From Prosopocoilus inquinatus (lineage: Eukaryota > Arthropoda > Insecta > Coleoptera > Lucanidae): 64,000 nt of DNA. This document shows positions 13,441 to 25,465 of the stretch, piece after piece. The notes beneath the pieces are model-generated. The model ran no database searches. It was not told the DNA's origin and was given only the letters and a program-made list of their open reading frames with translations. The position numbers and the translations under genes were made by a program. Location: contig JAYKNF010000017.1 in assembly GCA_036172665.1 (NCBI GenBank), positions 310,001-374,000 of the forward strand, read 5' to 3'. Each line of letters starts with the position of its first letter. The stretch's first letter is position 1.

Positions 13441-13835
13441 CATAGTAGCTAAGTAAGGATCGATTAGATACATCACAGGAGCAACGCTAATACGTGTTGT
13501 TTCGTTCAAAACTATTTCCAGCTTCTGCTGCGTCCGAAAACTTTGTATCTCACATCAGAGTTACTGGAGTCCATCCAAACTTCAAATAACATGATAGATG
13601 AGTAAGGATCGATTAGATACATCACAGGAACAACGCTAATACGTGTTGTTTCGTTTAAAACTATTTCCAGCTCCTGCTGCGTCCGAAAACTTCGTATCTC
13701 ACTTCAGAGTTACCGGAGCCCATCCAAACGTCAAATAACATGATAGATGAGTAAGGATCGATTAGGTACATCACAGGAACAACGCTAATACGTGTTGTTT
13801 CATTTAAAACTATTTCTAGCTCCAGCTGCGTCCGA

Positions 13836-14878
13836 GAACTTCGTATCTCACATCAAAGTTATTGGAGTCCATCGAAACGCCAAATAACCTCATGGATGAG
13901 TAAGGATCGATTAGATACATCACAGGAATAACGCTAATGCGTGTTGTTTCGTTTAAAACTATTTCCAGCTTCTGCTGCGTCCGAAAATTTCGTGTCTCAC
14001 ATTAGAGTTACTGGAGTCCATCGAAACGTCAAATAACATGATAGATGAGTAAGGATCGATTAGATACATCACAGGAACAACGCTAATGCGTATTGTTTCG
14101 TTTAAAACTATTTCCAGCTATTCCTGTGTCAGAAAACTTCGTACCTCACATTAGAGTTTCTGGAGTCCATCCAAACGTCAAATAACATGATAGATAAGTA
14201 AGGATCGATTAGATACAGCACAGGAAAAACGCTAATGCGTGTTGTTTCGTTTAAAACTATTTCCAGCTTCAGTTGCGTCCGAAAACTTCGTATCTCACTT
14301 CAGAGTTACTGGAGCCCATCCAAACGTCAAATAATATGATAGATGAGTAAGGATCGATTAGATACATCACAGGAACAACGTTAATGCGTGTTGTTTCGTT
14401 TAAAACTATTTCCAGCTTCTGCTGCGTCCGAGAACTTCGTACCTCACATCAGAGTTACTAGAGTCCATCGAAACGTCAAATAACATGATAGATGAGTAAG
14501 GATCGATTAGATAAATCACAGGAAAAACGCTAATGCGTTTTGTTTCGTTTAAAACTATTTCCAGCTCCTCCTGTGTCCGAAAACTTCGTATCTCACGTTA
14601 GAGTTACTGGAGTCCATCCAAACGTCAAATAACATGATAGATAAGTAAGGATCGATTAGATACAGCACAGGAACAACGCTAATGCGTGTTGTTTCGTTTA
14701 AAACTATTTCCAGCTTCAGTTGCGTCCGAAAACTTCGTATCTCACTTCAGAGTTACTGGAGCCCATCCAAACGTCAAATAACATGATAGATGAGTAAGGA
14801 TCGATTAGATACATCACAGGAACAACGCTAATACGTGTTGTTTCGTTTAAAACTATTTCCAGCTCCTCCTGTGTCCGA
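13836..14878. repeat. 1,043-bp (7-unit) tandem duplication, copy 1
   Basis: Seven units repeated immediately at offset 1,043. The rare marker CCTCATGGAT occurs at 13,888 and 14,931, and GTTTTGTTTCG occurs in both copies. Differences are few, for example GCTATTCCTG near 14,118 against GCTCCTCCTG, and GGAAAAAC near 14,224 against GGAACAAC. Confidence 0.85.
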
Positions 14879-15940
14879 AAACTTCGTATCTCACATCAAA
14901 GTTATTGGAGTCCATCGAAACGCCAAATAACCTCATGGATGAGTAAGGATCGATTAGATACATCACAGGAATAACGCTAATGCGTGTTGTTTCGTTTAAA
15001 ACTATTTCCAGCTTCTGCTGCGTCCGAAAATTTCGTGTCTCACATTAGAGTTACTGGAGTCCATCGAAACGTCAAATAACATGATAGATGAGTAAGGATC
15101 GATTAGATACATCACAGGAACAACGCTAATGCGTATTGTTTCGTTTAAAACTATTTCCAGCTCCTCCTGTGTCAGAAAACTTCGTACCTCACATTAGAGT
15201 TTCTGGAGTCCATCCAAACGTCAAATAACATGATAGATAAGTAAGGATCGATTAGATACAGCACAGGAACAACGCTAATGCGTGTTGTTTCGTTTAAAAC
15301 TATTTCCAGCTTCAGTTGCGTCCGAAAACTTCGTATCTCACTTCAGAGTTACTGGAGCCCATCCAAACGTCAAATAATATGATAGATGAGTAAGGATCGA
15401 TTAGATACATCACAGGAACAACGCTAATGCGTGTTGTTTCGTTTAAAACTATTTCCAGCTTCTGCTGCGTCCGAGAACTTCGTACCTCACATCAGAGTTA
15501 CTAGAGTCCATCGAAACGTCAAATAACATGATAGATGAGTAAGGATCGATTAGATAAATCACAGGAAAGACGCTAATGCGTTTTGTTTCGTTTAAAACTA
15601 TTTCCAGCTCCTCCTGTGTCCGAAAACTTCGTATCTCACGTTAGAGTTACTGGAGTCCATCCAAACGTCAAATAACATGATAGATAAGTAAGGATCGATT
15701 AGATACAGCACAGGAACAACGCTAATGCGTGTTGTTTCGTTTAAAACTATTTCCAGCTTCAGTTGCGTCCGAAAACTTCGTATCTCACTTCAGAGTTACT
15801 GGAGCCCATCCAAACGTCAAATAACATGATAGATGAGTAAGGATCGATTAGATACATCACAGGAACAACGCTAATACGTGTTGTTTCGTTTAAAACTATT
15901 TCCAGCTCCTCCTGTGTCCGAAAACTTCGTATCTCACATC
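14879..15940. repeat. 1,043-bp (7-unit) tandem duplication, copy 2
   Basis: Direct tandem partner of 13,836-14,878. The match ends near 15,940, where ATCAGGGATACTGG replaces ATCAAAGTTATTGG. Its last units run into the 2,718-bp duplication that begins near 15,590, so the two events overlap and can be ordered by nesting. Confidence 0.85.
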
Positions 15941-18150
15941 AGGGATACTGGAGTCCATCCAAATGTCAAATAACATCATAGATAAGTAAGGATCGATTAG
16001 ATACAGCACAGGAACAACGCTAATGCGTGTTGTTTCGTTCAAAACTATTTCCAGCTTCTGCTGCGTCCGAAAATTTCGTGTCTCACATTAGAGTTCAGTA
16101 ACTCTAATGTGAGACACATTTCGATGGACTCCAGTGAGTCCATCGAAACGTCAAATAAGATAGTAGCTAAGTAAAGGTCGATTAGATACATCACAGGAAC
16201 AACGCTAATACGTGTTGTTTTTTTCAAAACTATTTCCAGCTTCTGCTGCGTCCGAAAACTTCGTATCTCACTTCAGAGTTACTGGAGCCCATCCAAACGT
16301 CAAATAACATGATAGATGAGTAAGGATCGATTAGATACATCACAGGAACAACGCTAATACGTGTTGTTTCGTTCAAAACTATTTACAGCTTCTGCTGCGT
16401 CCGAAAACTTTGTATCTCACATCAGAGTTACTGGAGTCCATCCAAACGTCAAATAACATGATAGATGAGTAAGGATCGATTAGATACATCACAGGAACAA
16501 CGCCAATACGTGTTGTTTCGTTTAAAACTATTTCCAGCTCCTGCTGCGTCCGAAAACTTCGTATCTCACTTCAGAGTTACTGGAGCTCATCCAAACGTCA
16601 AATAACTTGATAGATGAGTAAGGATCGATCAGATACATCACAGGAACAACGCTAATACGTGTTGTTTCATTTAAAACTATTTCTAGCTTCAGCTGCGTCC
16701 GAGAACTTCGTATCTCACATCAAAGTTATTGGAGTCCATCGAAACGCCAAATAACATGATGGATGAGTAAGGATCGATTAGATACATCACAGGAACAACG
16801 CTAATGCGTGCTGTTTCGTTTAAAACTATTTCCAGCTTCTGCTGCGTCCGAAAATTTCGTGTCTCACATTAGAGTTACTGGAGTCCATCGAAACTTCAAA
16901 TAACATAGTAGCTAAGTAAGGATCGATTTGATGCATCACAGGAACAACGCTAATGCGTGTTGTTTCGTTCAAAACTATTTCCAGCTTCTGCTGCGTCCGA
17001 AAACTTCGTATCTCACTTCAGAGTTGCTGGAGCCCATCCAAACGTCAAATAACATGATAGATAAGTAAGGATCGATTAGATACATCACAGGAACAACGCT
17101 AATGCGTGTTGTTTCATTTAAAACTATTTCCAGCTTCTACTGCGTCCGAGAACTTCGTATCTCACATCAGAGTTACTAGAGTCCATCGAAACGTCAAATA
17201 ACATGATAGATAAGTAAGGATCGATTAGATACATCACAGGGACAACGCTAATACGTGTTGTTTCGTTCAAAACTATTTACAGCTTCTGCTGCCTCCGAAA
17301 ACTTTGTATCTCACATCAGAGTTACTGGAGTCCATCCAAACGTCAAATAACATGATAGATGAGTAAGGATCGATTAGATACATCACAGGAACAACGCTAA
17401 TGCGTGCTGTTTCGTTTAAAACTATTTCCAGCTTCTGCTGCGTCCGAAAATTTCGTGTCTCACATTAGAGTTACTGGAGTCCATCGGAACGTCAAATAAC
17501 ATAGTAGCTAAGTAAGGGTCGATTAGATACATCACAGGAACAACGCTAATACGTGTTGTTTCGTTCAAAACTATTTCCAGCTCCTCCTGTGTCCGAAAAC
17601 TTCGTATCTCAAATTAGAGTTACTGGAGTCCATCCAAACGTCAAATAACATGATAGATAAGTAAGGATCGATTAGATACATCACAGGAACAACGCTAATA
17701 CGTGTTGTTTCGTTTAAAACTATTTCCAGCTCCTGCTGCGTCCGAAAACTTCGTATCTCATTTCAGAGTTACTGGAGCCCATCCAAACGTCAAATAACAT
17801 GATAGATAAGTAAGGATCGATTAGATACATCACAGAAACAATGCTAATACGTGTTGTTTCGTTTAAAACTATTTCCAGCTCCAGCTGCGTCCGAGAACTT
17901 CTTATCTCACATCAAAGTTATTGGAGTCCATCGAAACGCCAAATAACCTGATGGATGAGTAAGGATCGATTAGATACATCACAGGAATAACGCTAATGCG
18001 TGTTGTTTCGTTTAAAACTATTTCCAGCTTCTGCGGCGTCCGAAAATTTCGTGTCTCACATTAGAGTTACTGGAGTCCATCGAAACGTCAAATAACATGA
18101 TAGATGAGTAAGGATCGATTAGATACATCACAGGAACAACGCTAATGCGT
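15590..18150. repeat. 2,718-bp tandem duplication, copy 1
   Basis: Repeated at 18,308-20,868 with offset 2,718, which equals 18 units plus the 36-bp hairpin insertion. The copies look almost identical by eye; the clear difference I noted is A at 16,118 against G at 18,836, inside the hairpin. The left edge is set by GTTTTGTTT against GTGTTGTTT, the right edge by GCGTGTTG against GCGTATTG. Confidence 0.85.
16077..16151. repeat. Double-hairpin unit 1
   Basis: The tail reads A-CAGT-A'-B'-CAGT-B instead of A-ACTG-B. A is CGTGTCTCACATTAGAGTT (16,077-16,095); its reverse complement follows at 16,100-16,118; then a 13-bp arm (16,119-16,131), loop CAGT, and the matching arm from 16,136. The unit is 185 bp. 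This copy has A at 16,118 where most other copies have G. That breaks the outermost pair of stem 1 and keeps stem 2 at 13 bp instead of 16. Confidence 0.95.
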
Positions 18151-18307
18151 GTTGTTTCGTTTAAAACTATTTCCAGCTTCAGTTGCGTCCGAAAACTTCG
18201 TATCTCACTTCAGAGTTACTGGAGCCCATCCAAACGTCAAATAACATGATAGATGAGTAAGGATCGATTAGATACATCCCAGGAACAACGCTAATACGTG
18301 TTGTTTC

Positions 18308-20868
18308 GTTTAAAACTATTTCCAGCTCCTCCTGTGTCCGAAAACTTCGTATCTCACGTTAGAGTTACTGGAGTCCATCCAAACGTCAAATAACATGATA
18401 GATAAGTAAGGATCGATTAGATACAGCACAGGAACAACGCTAATGCGTGTTGTTTCGTTTAAAACTATTTCCAGCTTCAGTTGCGTCCGAAAACTTCGTA
18501 TCTCACTTCAGAGTTACTGGAGCCCATCCAAACGTCAAATAACATGATAGATGAGTAAGGATCGATTAGATACATCACAGGAACAACGCTAATACGTGTT
18601 GTTTCGTTTAAAACTATTTCCAGCTCCTCCTGTGTCCGAAAACTTCGTATCTCACATCAGGGATACTGGAGTCCATCCAAATGTCAAATAACATCATAGA
18701 TAAGTAAGGATCGATTAGATACAGCACAGGAACAACGCTAATGCGTGTTGTTTCGTTCAAAACTATTTCCAGCTTCTGCTGCGTCCGAAAATTTCGTGTC
18801 TCACATTAGAGTTCAGTAACTCTAATGTGAGACACGTTTCGATGGACTCCAGTGAGTCCATCGAAACGTCAAATAAGATAGTAGCTAAGTAAAGGTCGAT
18901 TAGATACATCACAGGAACAACGCTAATACGTGTTGTTTTTTTCAAAACTATTTCCAGCTTCTGCTGCGTCCGAAAACTTCGTATCTCACTTCAGAGTTAC
19001 TGGAGCCCATCCAAACGTCAAATAACATGATAGATGAGTAAGGATCGATTAGATACATCACAGGAACAACGCTAATACGTGTTGTTTCGTTCAAAACTAT
19101 TTACAGCTTCTGCTGCGTCCGAAAACTTTGTATCTCACATCAGAGTTACTGGAGTCCATCCAAACGTCAAATAACATGATAGATGAGTAAGGATCGATTA
19201 GATACATCACAGGAACAACGCCAATACGTGTTGTTTCGTTTAAAACTATTTCCAGCTCCTGCTGCGTCCGAAAACTTCGTATCTCACTTCAGAGTTACTG
19301 GAGCTCATCCAAACGTCAAATAACTTGATAGATGAGTAAGGATCGATCAGATACATCACAGGAACAACGCTAATACGTGTTGTTTCATTTAAAACTATTT
19401 CTAGCTTCAGCTGCGTCCGAGAACTTCGTATCTCACATCAAAGTTATTGGAGTCCATCGAAACGCCAAATAACATGATGGATGAGTAAGGATCGATTAGA
19501 TACATCACAGGAACAACGCTAATGCGTGCTGTTTCGTTTAAAACTATTTCCAGCTTCTGCTGCGTCCGAAAATTTCGTGTCTCACATTAGAGTTACTGGA
19601 GTCCATCGAAACTTCAAATAACATAGTAGCTAAGTAAGGATCGATTTGATGCATCACAGGAACAACGCTAATGCGTGTTGTTTCGTTCAAAACTATTTCC
19701 AGCTTCTGCTGCGTCCGAAAACTTCGTATCTCACTTCAGAGTTGCTGGAGCCCATCCAAACGTCAAATAACATGATAGATAAGTAAGGATCGATTAGATA
19801 CATCACAGGAACAACGCTAATGCGTGTTGTTTCATTTAAAACTATTTCCAGCTTCTACTGCGTCCGAGAACTTCGTATCTCACATCAGAGTTACTAGAGT
19901 CCATCGAAACGTCAAATAACATGATAGATAAGTAAGGATCGATTAGATACATCACAGGGACAACGCTAATACGTGTTGTTTCGTTCAAAACTATTTACAG
20001 CTTCTGCTGCCTCCGAAAACTTTGTATCTCACATCAGAGTTACTGGAGTCCATCCAAACGTCAAATAACATGATAGATGAGTAAGGATCGATTAGATACA
20101 TCACAGGAACAACGCTAATGCGTGCTGTTTCGTTTAAAACTATTTCCAGCTTCTGCTGCGTCCGAAAATTTCGTGTCTCACATTAGAGTTACTGGAGTCC
20201 ATCGGAACGTCAAATAACATAGTAGCTAAGTAAGGGTCGATTAGATACATCACAGGAACAACGCTAATACGTGTTGTTTCGTTCAAAACTATTTCCAGCT
20301 CCTCCTGTGTCCGAAAACTTCGTATCTCAAATTAGAGTTACTGGAGTCCATCCAAACGTCAAATAACATGATAGATAAGTAAGGATCGATTAGATACATC
20401 ACAGGAACAACGCTAATACGTGTTGTTTCGTTTAAAACTATTTCCAGCTCCTGCTGCGTCCGAAAACTTCGTATCTCATTTCAGAGTTACTGGAGCCCAT
20501 CCAAACGTCAAATAACATGATAGATAAGTAAGGATCGATTAGATACATCACAGAAACAATGCTAATACGTGTTGTTTCGTTTAAAACTATTTCCAGCTCC
20601 AGCTGCGTCCGAGAACTTCTTATCTCACATCAAAGTTATTGGAGTCCATCGAAACGCCAAATAACCTGATGGATGAGTAAGGATCGATTAGATACATCAC
20701 AGGAATAACGCTAATGCGTGTTGTTTCGTTTAAAACTATTTCCAGCTTCTGCGGCGTCCGAAAATTTCGTGTCTCACATTAGAGTTACTGGAGTCCATCG
20801 AAACGTCAAATAACATGATAGATGAGTAAGGATCGATTAGATACATCACAGGAACAACGCTAATGCGT
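18308..20868. repeat. 2,718-bp tandem duplication, copy 2
   Basis: Near-identical partner of 15,590-18,150, carrying the second double-hairpin unit. Its right part (AGAAACAATG near 20,552, TGCGGCGTCC near 20,750) is also shared with 30.2, 33.7 and 50.5 kb, so this copy, or its ancestor, fed later block duplications. Confidence 0.85.
18795..18869. repeat. Double-hairpin unit 2
   Basis: Same structure, 2,718 bp after the first, with intact stems. Stem 1 is 19 bp with loop CAGT. Stem 2 is 16 bp (ACGTTTCGATGGACTC and its complement) with loop CAGT. The two stems share the three bases ACG at their junction. Followed by CGTCAAATAAGATAGTAGCT, as in units 1 and 3-8. Confidence 0.95.
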
Positions 20869-20968
20869 ATTGTTTCGTTTAAAACTATTTCCAGCTCCTC
20901 CTGTGTCAGAAAACTTCGTATCTCACATTAGAGTTTCTGGAGTCCATCCAAACGTCAAATAACTTGAT

Positions 20969-21495
20969 AGATAAGTAAGGATCGATTAGATACAGCACAG
21001 GAACAACGCTAATGCGTGTTGTTTCGTTTAAAACTATTTCCAGCTTCAGTTGTGTCCGAAAACTTCGTATCTCACTTCAGAGTTACTGGAGCCCATCCAA
21101 ACTTCAAATAACATGATAGATGAGTAAGGATCGATTAGATACATCACAGGAACAACGCTAATACGTGTTGTTTCGTTTAAAACTATTTCCAGCTCCTCCT
21201 GTGTCCGAAAACTTCGTATCTCACATCAGGGATACTGGAGTCCATCCAAACGTCAAACAACATCATAGATAAGTAAGGATCGATTAGATACAGCACAGGA
21301 ACAACGCTAATGCGTGTTGTTTCGTTTAAAACTATTTCCAGCTTCAGTTGTGTCCGAAAACTTCGTATCTCACTTCAGAGTTACTGGAGCCCATCCAAAC
21401 TTCAAATAACATGATAGATGAGTAAGGATCGATTAGATACATCACAGGAACAACGCTAATACGTGTTGTTTCGTTTAAAACTATTTCCAGCTCCT
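20969..21495. repeat. Two-unit local copy replacing an expected hairpin unit
   Basis: 21,267-21,495 repeats 20,969-21,197 at offset 298 (two units), including the rare TTCAGTTGTGTCC and CCAAACTTCAAAT. In the related blocks at 34.5 and 51.3 kb this position is a double-hairpin unit. The offset between this region and 34 kb is 13,146 before about 21,323 and 13,182 after about 21,429, a step of exactly 36 bp. So the unit was either converted by its neighbour or never had the hairpin. Confidence 0.75.
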
Positions 21496-21924
21496 GCTGC
21501 GTCCGAAAACTTCGTATCTCACTTCAGAGTTACTGGAGCTCATCCAAACGTCAAATAACATGATGGATGAGTAAGGGTCGATTAGATACATCACAGGAAC
21601 AACGCTAATGCGTGCTGTTTCGTTTAAAACTATTTCCAGCTTCTGCTGCGTCCGAAAATTTCGTGTCTCACATTAGAGTTACTGGAGTCCATCGAAACGT
21701 CAAATAACATGATAGATGAGTAAGGATCGATTAGATACAGCACAGGAACGCTAATGCGTGTTGTTTCGTTTAAAACTATTTCCAGCTTCAGTTGCGTCCG
21801 AAAACTTCGTATCTCACTTCAGACTTACTGGAGCCCATCCAAACGTCAAATAACATGATAGATGAGTAAGGATCGATTAAATACATCACAGGAACAACGC
21901 TAATGCGTGTTGTTTCGTTTAAAA

Positions 21925-22188
21925 CTATTTCCAGCTTCTGCTGCGTCCGAGAACTTCGTATCTCACATCAGAGTTACTAGAGTCCATCGAAACGTCAAAT
22001 AACATGATAGATGAGTAAGGATCGATTAGATACATCACAGGAAAAACGCTAATGCGTATTGTTTCGTTTAAAACTATTTCCAGCTCCTCCTGTGTCCGAA
22101 TAACTTCGTATCTCATACTAGAGTTATTGGAGTCCATCCAAACGTCAAATAACATGATAGATAAGTAAGGATCGACTAGATACAGCAC
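21925..22188 (-). other. Satellite open frame across a 150-bp phase variant, probably not coding
   Basis: An 87-codon frame on the minus strand that opens with GTG, not ATG. It exists because this unit has one extra base (GTCCGAATAACTTCG near 22,101), making it 150 bp or 50 codons, so the frame runs into the next unit instead of stopping at SRSWK. Near-identical frames lie at 35,110-35,373, 40,366-40,629, 47,265-47,528, 51,918-52,181 and 59,256-59,519. A seventh 150-bp unit near 27,207 is closed by GATGATTAAG at 27,119. Frames of 60 codons across hairpin units (for example 16,045-16,227) arise because the 36-bp insertion is a multiple of three. I recognise no protein family and would not call a gene. 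Confidence 0.85.
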
Positions 22189-22553
22189 AGGAACAACGCT
22201 AATGCGTGTTGTTTCGTTTAAAACTATTTCCAGCTTCAGTTGCGTCCGAAAACTTCGTATCTCACTTCAGAGTTACTGGAGCCCATCAAAACGTCAAATA
22301 ACATGATAGATGAGTAAGGATCGATTAGATACATCACAGGAACAACGCTAATACGTGTTGTTTCGTTTAAAACTATTTCCAGCTCCTCCTGTGTCCGAAA
22401 ACTTCGTATCTCACATCAGGGATACTGGAGTCCATCCAAACGTCAAATAACATCATAGATAAGTAAGGATCGATTAGATACAGCACAGGAACAACGCTAA
22501 TGCGTGTTGTTTCGTTCAAAACTATTTCCAGCTTCTGCTGCGTCCGAAAATTT

Positions 22554-22628
22554 CGTGTCTCACATTAGAGTTCAGTAACTCTAATGTGAGACACGTTTCG
22601 ATGGACTCCAGTGAGTCCATCGAAACGT
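22554..22628. repeat. Double-hairpin unit 3
   Basis: Intact 19-bp and 16-bp stems, each with a CAGT loop. It lies 453 bp downstream of the 150-bp variant unit, an arrangement repeated at 35.7, 41.0, 52.5 and 59.9 kb, which marks the shared ancestry of these blocks. Confidence 0.95.
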
Positions 22629-22724
22629 CAAATAAGATAGTAGCTAAGTAAGGGTCGATTAGATACATCACAGGATCAACGCTAATACGTGTTGTTTCTT
22701 TCAAAACTATTTCCAGCTTCTGCT

Positions 22725-24065
22725 GCGTCCGAAAACTTCGTATCTCACTTCAGAGTTACTGGAGCCCATCCAAACGTCAAATAACATGATAGATGAGTAA
22801 GGATCGATTAGATACATCACAGGAACAACGCTAATACGTGTTGTTTCGTTCAAAACTATTTACAGCTTCTGCTGCGTCCGAAAACTTTGTATCTCACATC
22901 AGAGTTACTGGAGTCCATCCAAACGTCAAATAACATGATAGATGAATAAGAATCGATTATATACATCACAGGAACAACGCCAATACGTGTTGTTTCGTTT
23001 AAAACTATCTCCAGCTCCTGCTGCGTCCGAAAACTTCGTATCTCACTTCAGAGTTACTGGAGCTCATCCAAACGTCAAATAACTTGATAGATGAGTAAGG
23101 ATCGATCAGATACATCACAGGAACAACGCTAATACGTGTTGTTTCATTCAAAACTATTTCTAGCTTCAGCTGCGTCCGAGAACTTCGTATCTCACATCAA
23201 AGTTATTGGAGTCCATCGAAACGCCAAATAACATGATGGATGAGTAAGGATCGATCAGATACATCACAGGAACAACGCTAATGCGTGCTGTTTCGTTTAA
23301 AACTATTTCCAGCTTCTGCTGCGTCCGAAAATTTCGTGTCTCACATTAGAGTTACTGGAGTCCATCGAAACGTCAAATAACATAGTAGCTAAGTAAGGAT
23401 CGATTTGATGCATCACAGGAACAACGCTAATACGTGTTGTTTCGTTTAAAACTATTTCCAGCTCCTGCTGCGTCCGAAAACTTCGTATCTCACTTCAGAG
23501 TTACTGGAGCCCATCCAAACGTCAAATAACATGATAGATGAGTAAGGATCGATTAGGTACATCACAGGAACAACGCTAATACGTGTTGTTTCATTTAAAA
23601 CTATTTCTAGCTCCAGCTGCGTCCGAGAACTTCGTATCTCACATCAAAGTTATTGGAGTCCATCGAAACGCCAAATAACCTGATGGATGAGTAAGGATCG
23701 ATTAGATACATCACAGGAATAACGCTAATGCGTGTTGTTTCGTTTAAAACTATTTCCAGCTTCTGCTGCGTCCGAAAATTTCGTGTCTCACATTAGAGTT
23801 ACTGGAGTCCATCGAAACGTCAAATAACATGATAGATGAGTAAGGATCGATTAGATACATCACAGGAACAACGCTAATGCGTATTGTTTCGTTTCAAAGT
23901 ATTTCCAGCTCCTCCTGTGTCAGAAAACTTCGTATCTCACATTAGAGTTTCTGGAGTCCATCCAAACGTCAAATAACATGATAGATAAGTAAGGATCGAT
24001 TAGATACAGCACAGGAACAACGCTAATGCGTGTTGTTTCGTTTAAAACTATTTCCAGCTTCAGTT
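22725..24065. repeat. 1,341-bp (9-unit) tandem duplication, copy 1
   Basis: Repeated immediately at offset 1,341. The marker TACAGCTTCTG occurs at 22,861 and 24,202, and AATCGATTATATAC occurs in both copies. Only a handful of differences were seen, among them GATGAATAAG near 22,941 against GATGAGTAAG, and GTTTCAAAGT near 23,892 against GTTTAAAACT. Confidence 0.85.
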
Positions 24066-25465
24066 GCGTCCGAAAACTTCGTATCTCACTTCAGAGTTAC
24101 TGGAGCCCATCCAAACGTCAAATAACATGATAGATGAGTAAGGATCGATTAGATACATCACAGGAACAACGCTAATACGTGTTGTTTCGTTCAAAACTAT
24201 TTACAGCTTCTGCTGCGTCCGAAAACTTTGTATCTCACATCAGAGTTACTGGAGTCCATCCAAACGTCAAATAACATGATAGATGAGTAAGAATCGATTA
24301 TATACATCACAGGAACAACGCCAATACGTGTTGTTTCGTTTAAAACTATCTCCAGCTCCTGCTGCGTCCGAAAACTTCGTATCTCACTTCAGAGTTACTG
24401 GAGCTCATCCAAACGTCAAATAACTTGATAGATGAGTAAGGATCGATCAGATACATCACAGGAACAACGCTAATACGTGTTGTTTCATTTAAAACTATTT
24501 CTAGCTTCAGCTGCGTCCGAGAACTTCGTATCTCACATCAAAGTTATTGGAGTCCATCGAAACGCCAAATAACATGATGGATGAGTAAGGATCGATCAGA
24601 TACATCACAGGAACAACGCTAATGCGTGCTGTTTCGTTTAAAACTATTTCCAGCTTCTGCTGCGTCCGAAAATTTCGTGTCTCACATTAGAGTTACTGGA
24701 GTCCATCGAAACGTCAAATAACATAGTAGCTAAGTAAGGATCGATTTGATGCATCACAGGAACAACGCTAATACGTGTTGTTTCGTTTAAAACTATTTCC
24801 AGCTCCTGCTGCGTCCGAAAACTTCGTATCTCACTTCAGAGTTACTGGAGCCCATCCAAACGTCAAATAACATGATAGATGAGTAAGGATCGATTAGGTA
24901 CATCACAGGAACAACGCTAATACGTGTTGTTTCATTTAAAACTATTTCTAGCTCCAGCTGCGTCCGAGAACTTCGTATCTCACATCAAAGTTATTGGAGT
25001 CCATCGAAACGCCAAATAACCTGATGGATGAGTAAGGATCGATTAGATACATCACAGGAATAACGCTAATGCGTGTTGTTTCGTTTAAAAGTATTTCCAG
25101 CTTCTGCTGCGTCCGAAAATTTCGTGTCTCACATTAGAGTTACTGGAGTCCATCGAAACGTCAAATAACATGATAGATGAGTAAGGATCGATTAGATACA
25201 TCACAGGAACAACGCTAATGCGTATTGTTTCGTTTAAAACTATTTCCAGCTCCTCCTGTGTCAGAAAACTTCGTATCTCACATTAGAGTTTCTGGAGTCC
25301 ATCCAAACGTCAAATAACATGATAGATAAGTAAGGATCGATTAGATACAGCACAGGAACAACGCTAATGCGTGTTGTTTCGTTTAAAACTATTTCCAGCT
25401 TCAGTTGCGTCCGAAAACTTCGTATCTCACTTCAGAGTTACTGGAGCCCATCCAAACGTCAAATA
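24066..25465. repeat. 1,341-bp (9-unit) tandem duplication, copy 2
   Basis: Partner of 22,725-24,065. Similarity continues slightly past one period to about 25,465, where AATAATATGATAG replaces AATAACATGATAG. The related blocks at 36, 41 and 53 kb have this segment only once, so the duplication happened after those blocks separated, or was lost in them. Confidence 0.85.

Larger units (their letters stand above)
21429..23980. repeat. Core block of about 2.55 kb, copy 1 of 4
   Basis: Matches 34,611-37,170 (offset 13,182, then 13,185 after the deletion at 21,747), 51,419-53,980, and in part 40,384-42,430. It carries a 150-bp phase variant near 22,101 and a double-hairpin unit at 22,554. A 3-bp deletion (CACAGGAACGCTAATG near 21,741-21,753) is private to this copy. 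Confidence 0.8.

Noticed and set aside
16077..16151. Miniature inverted-repeat transposon or rho-independent terminator
   Set aside because: The inverted arms are made of the satellite's own tail, there is no target-site duplication outside the unit, and no U-rich tract follows the stem. It is an internal rearrangement.
16045..16227. 60-codon minus-strand frame across the hairpin unit, and five like it
   Set aside because: It is the satellite translated in one phase, with a TTG start, no gene context and no recognised family. It exists only because the 36-bp insertion keeps the frame.
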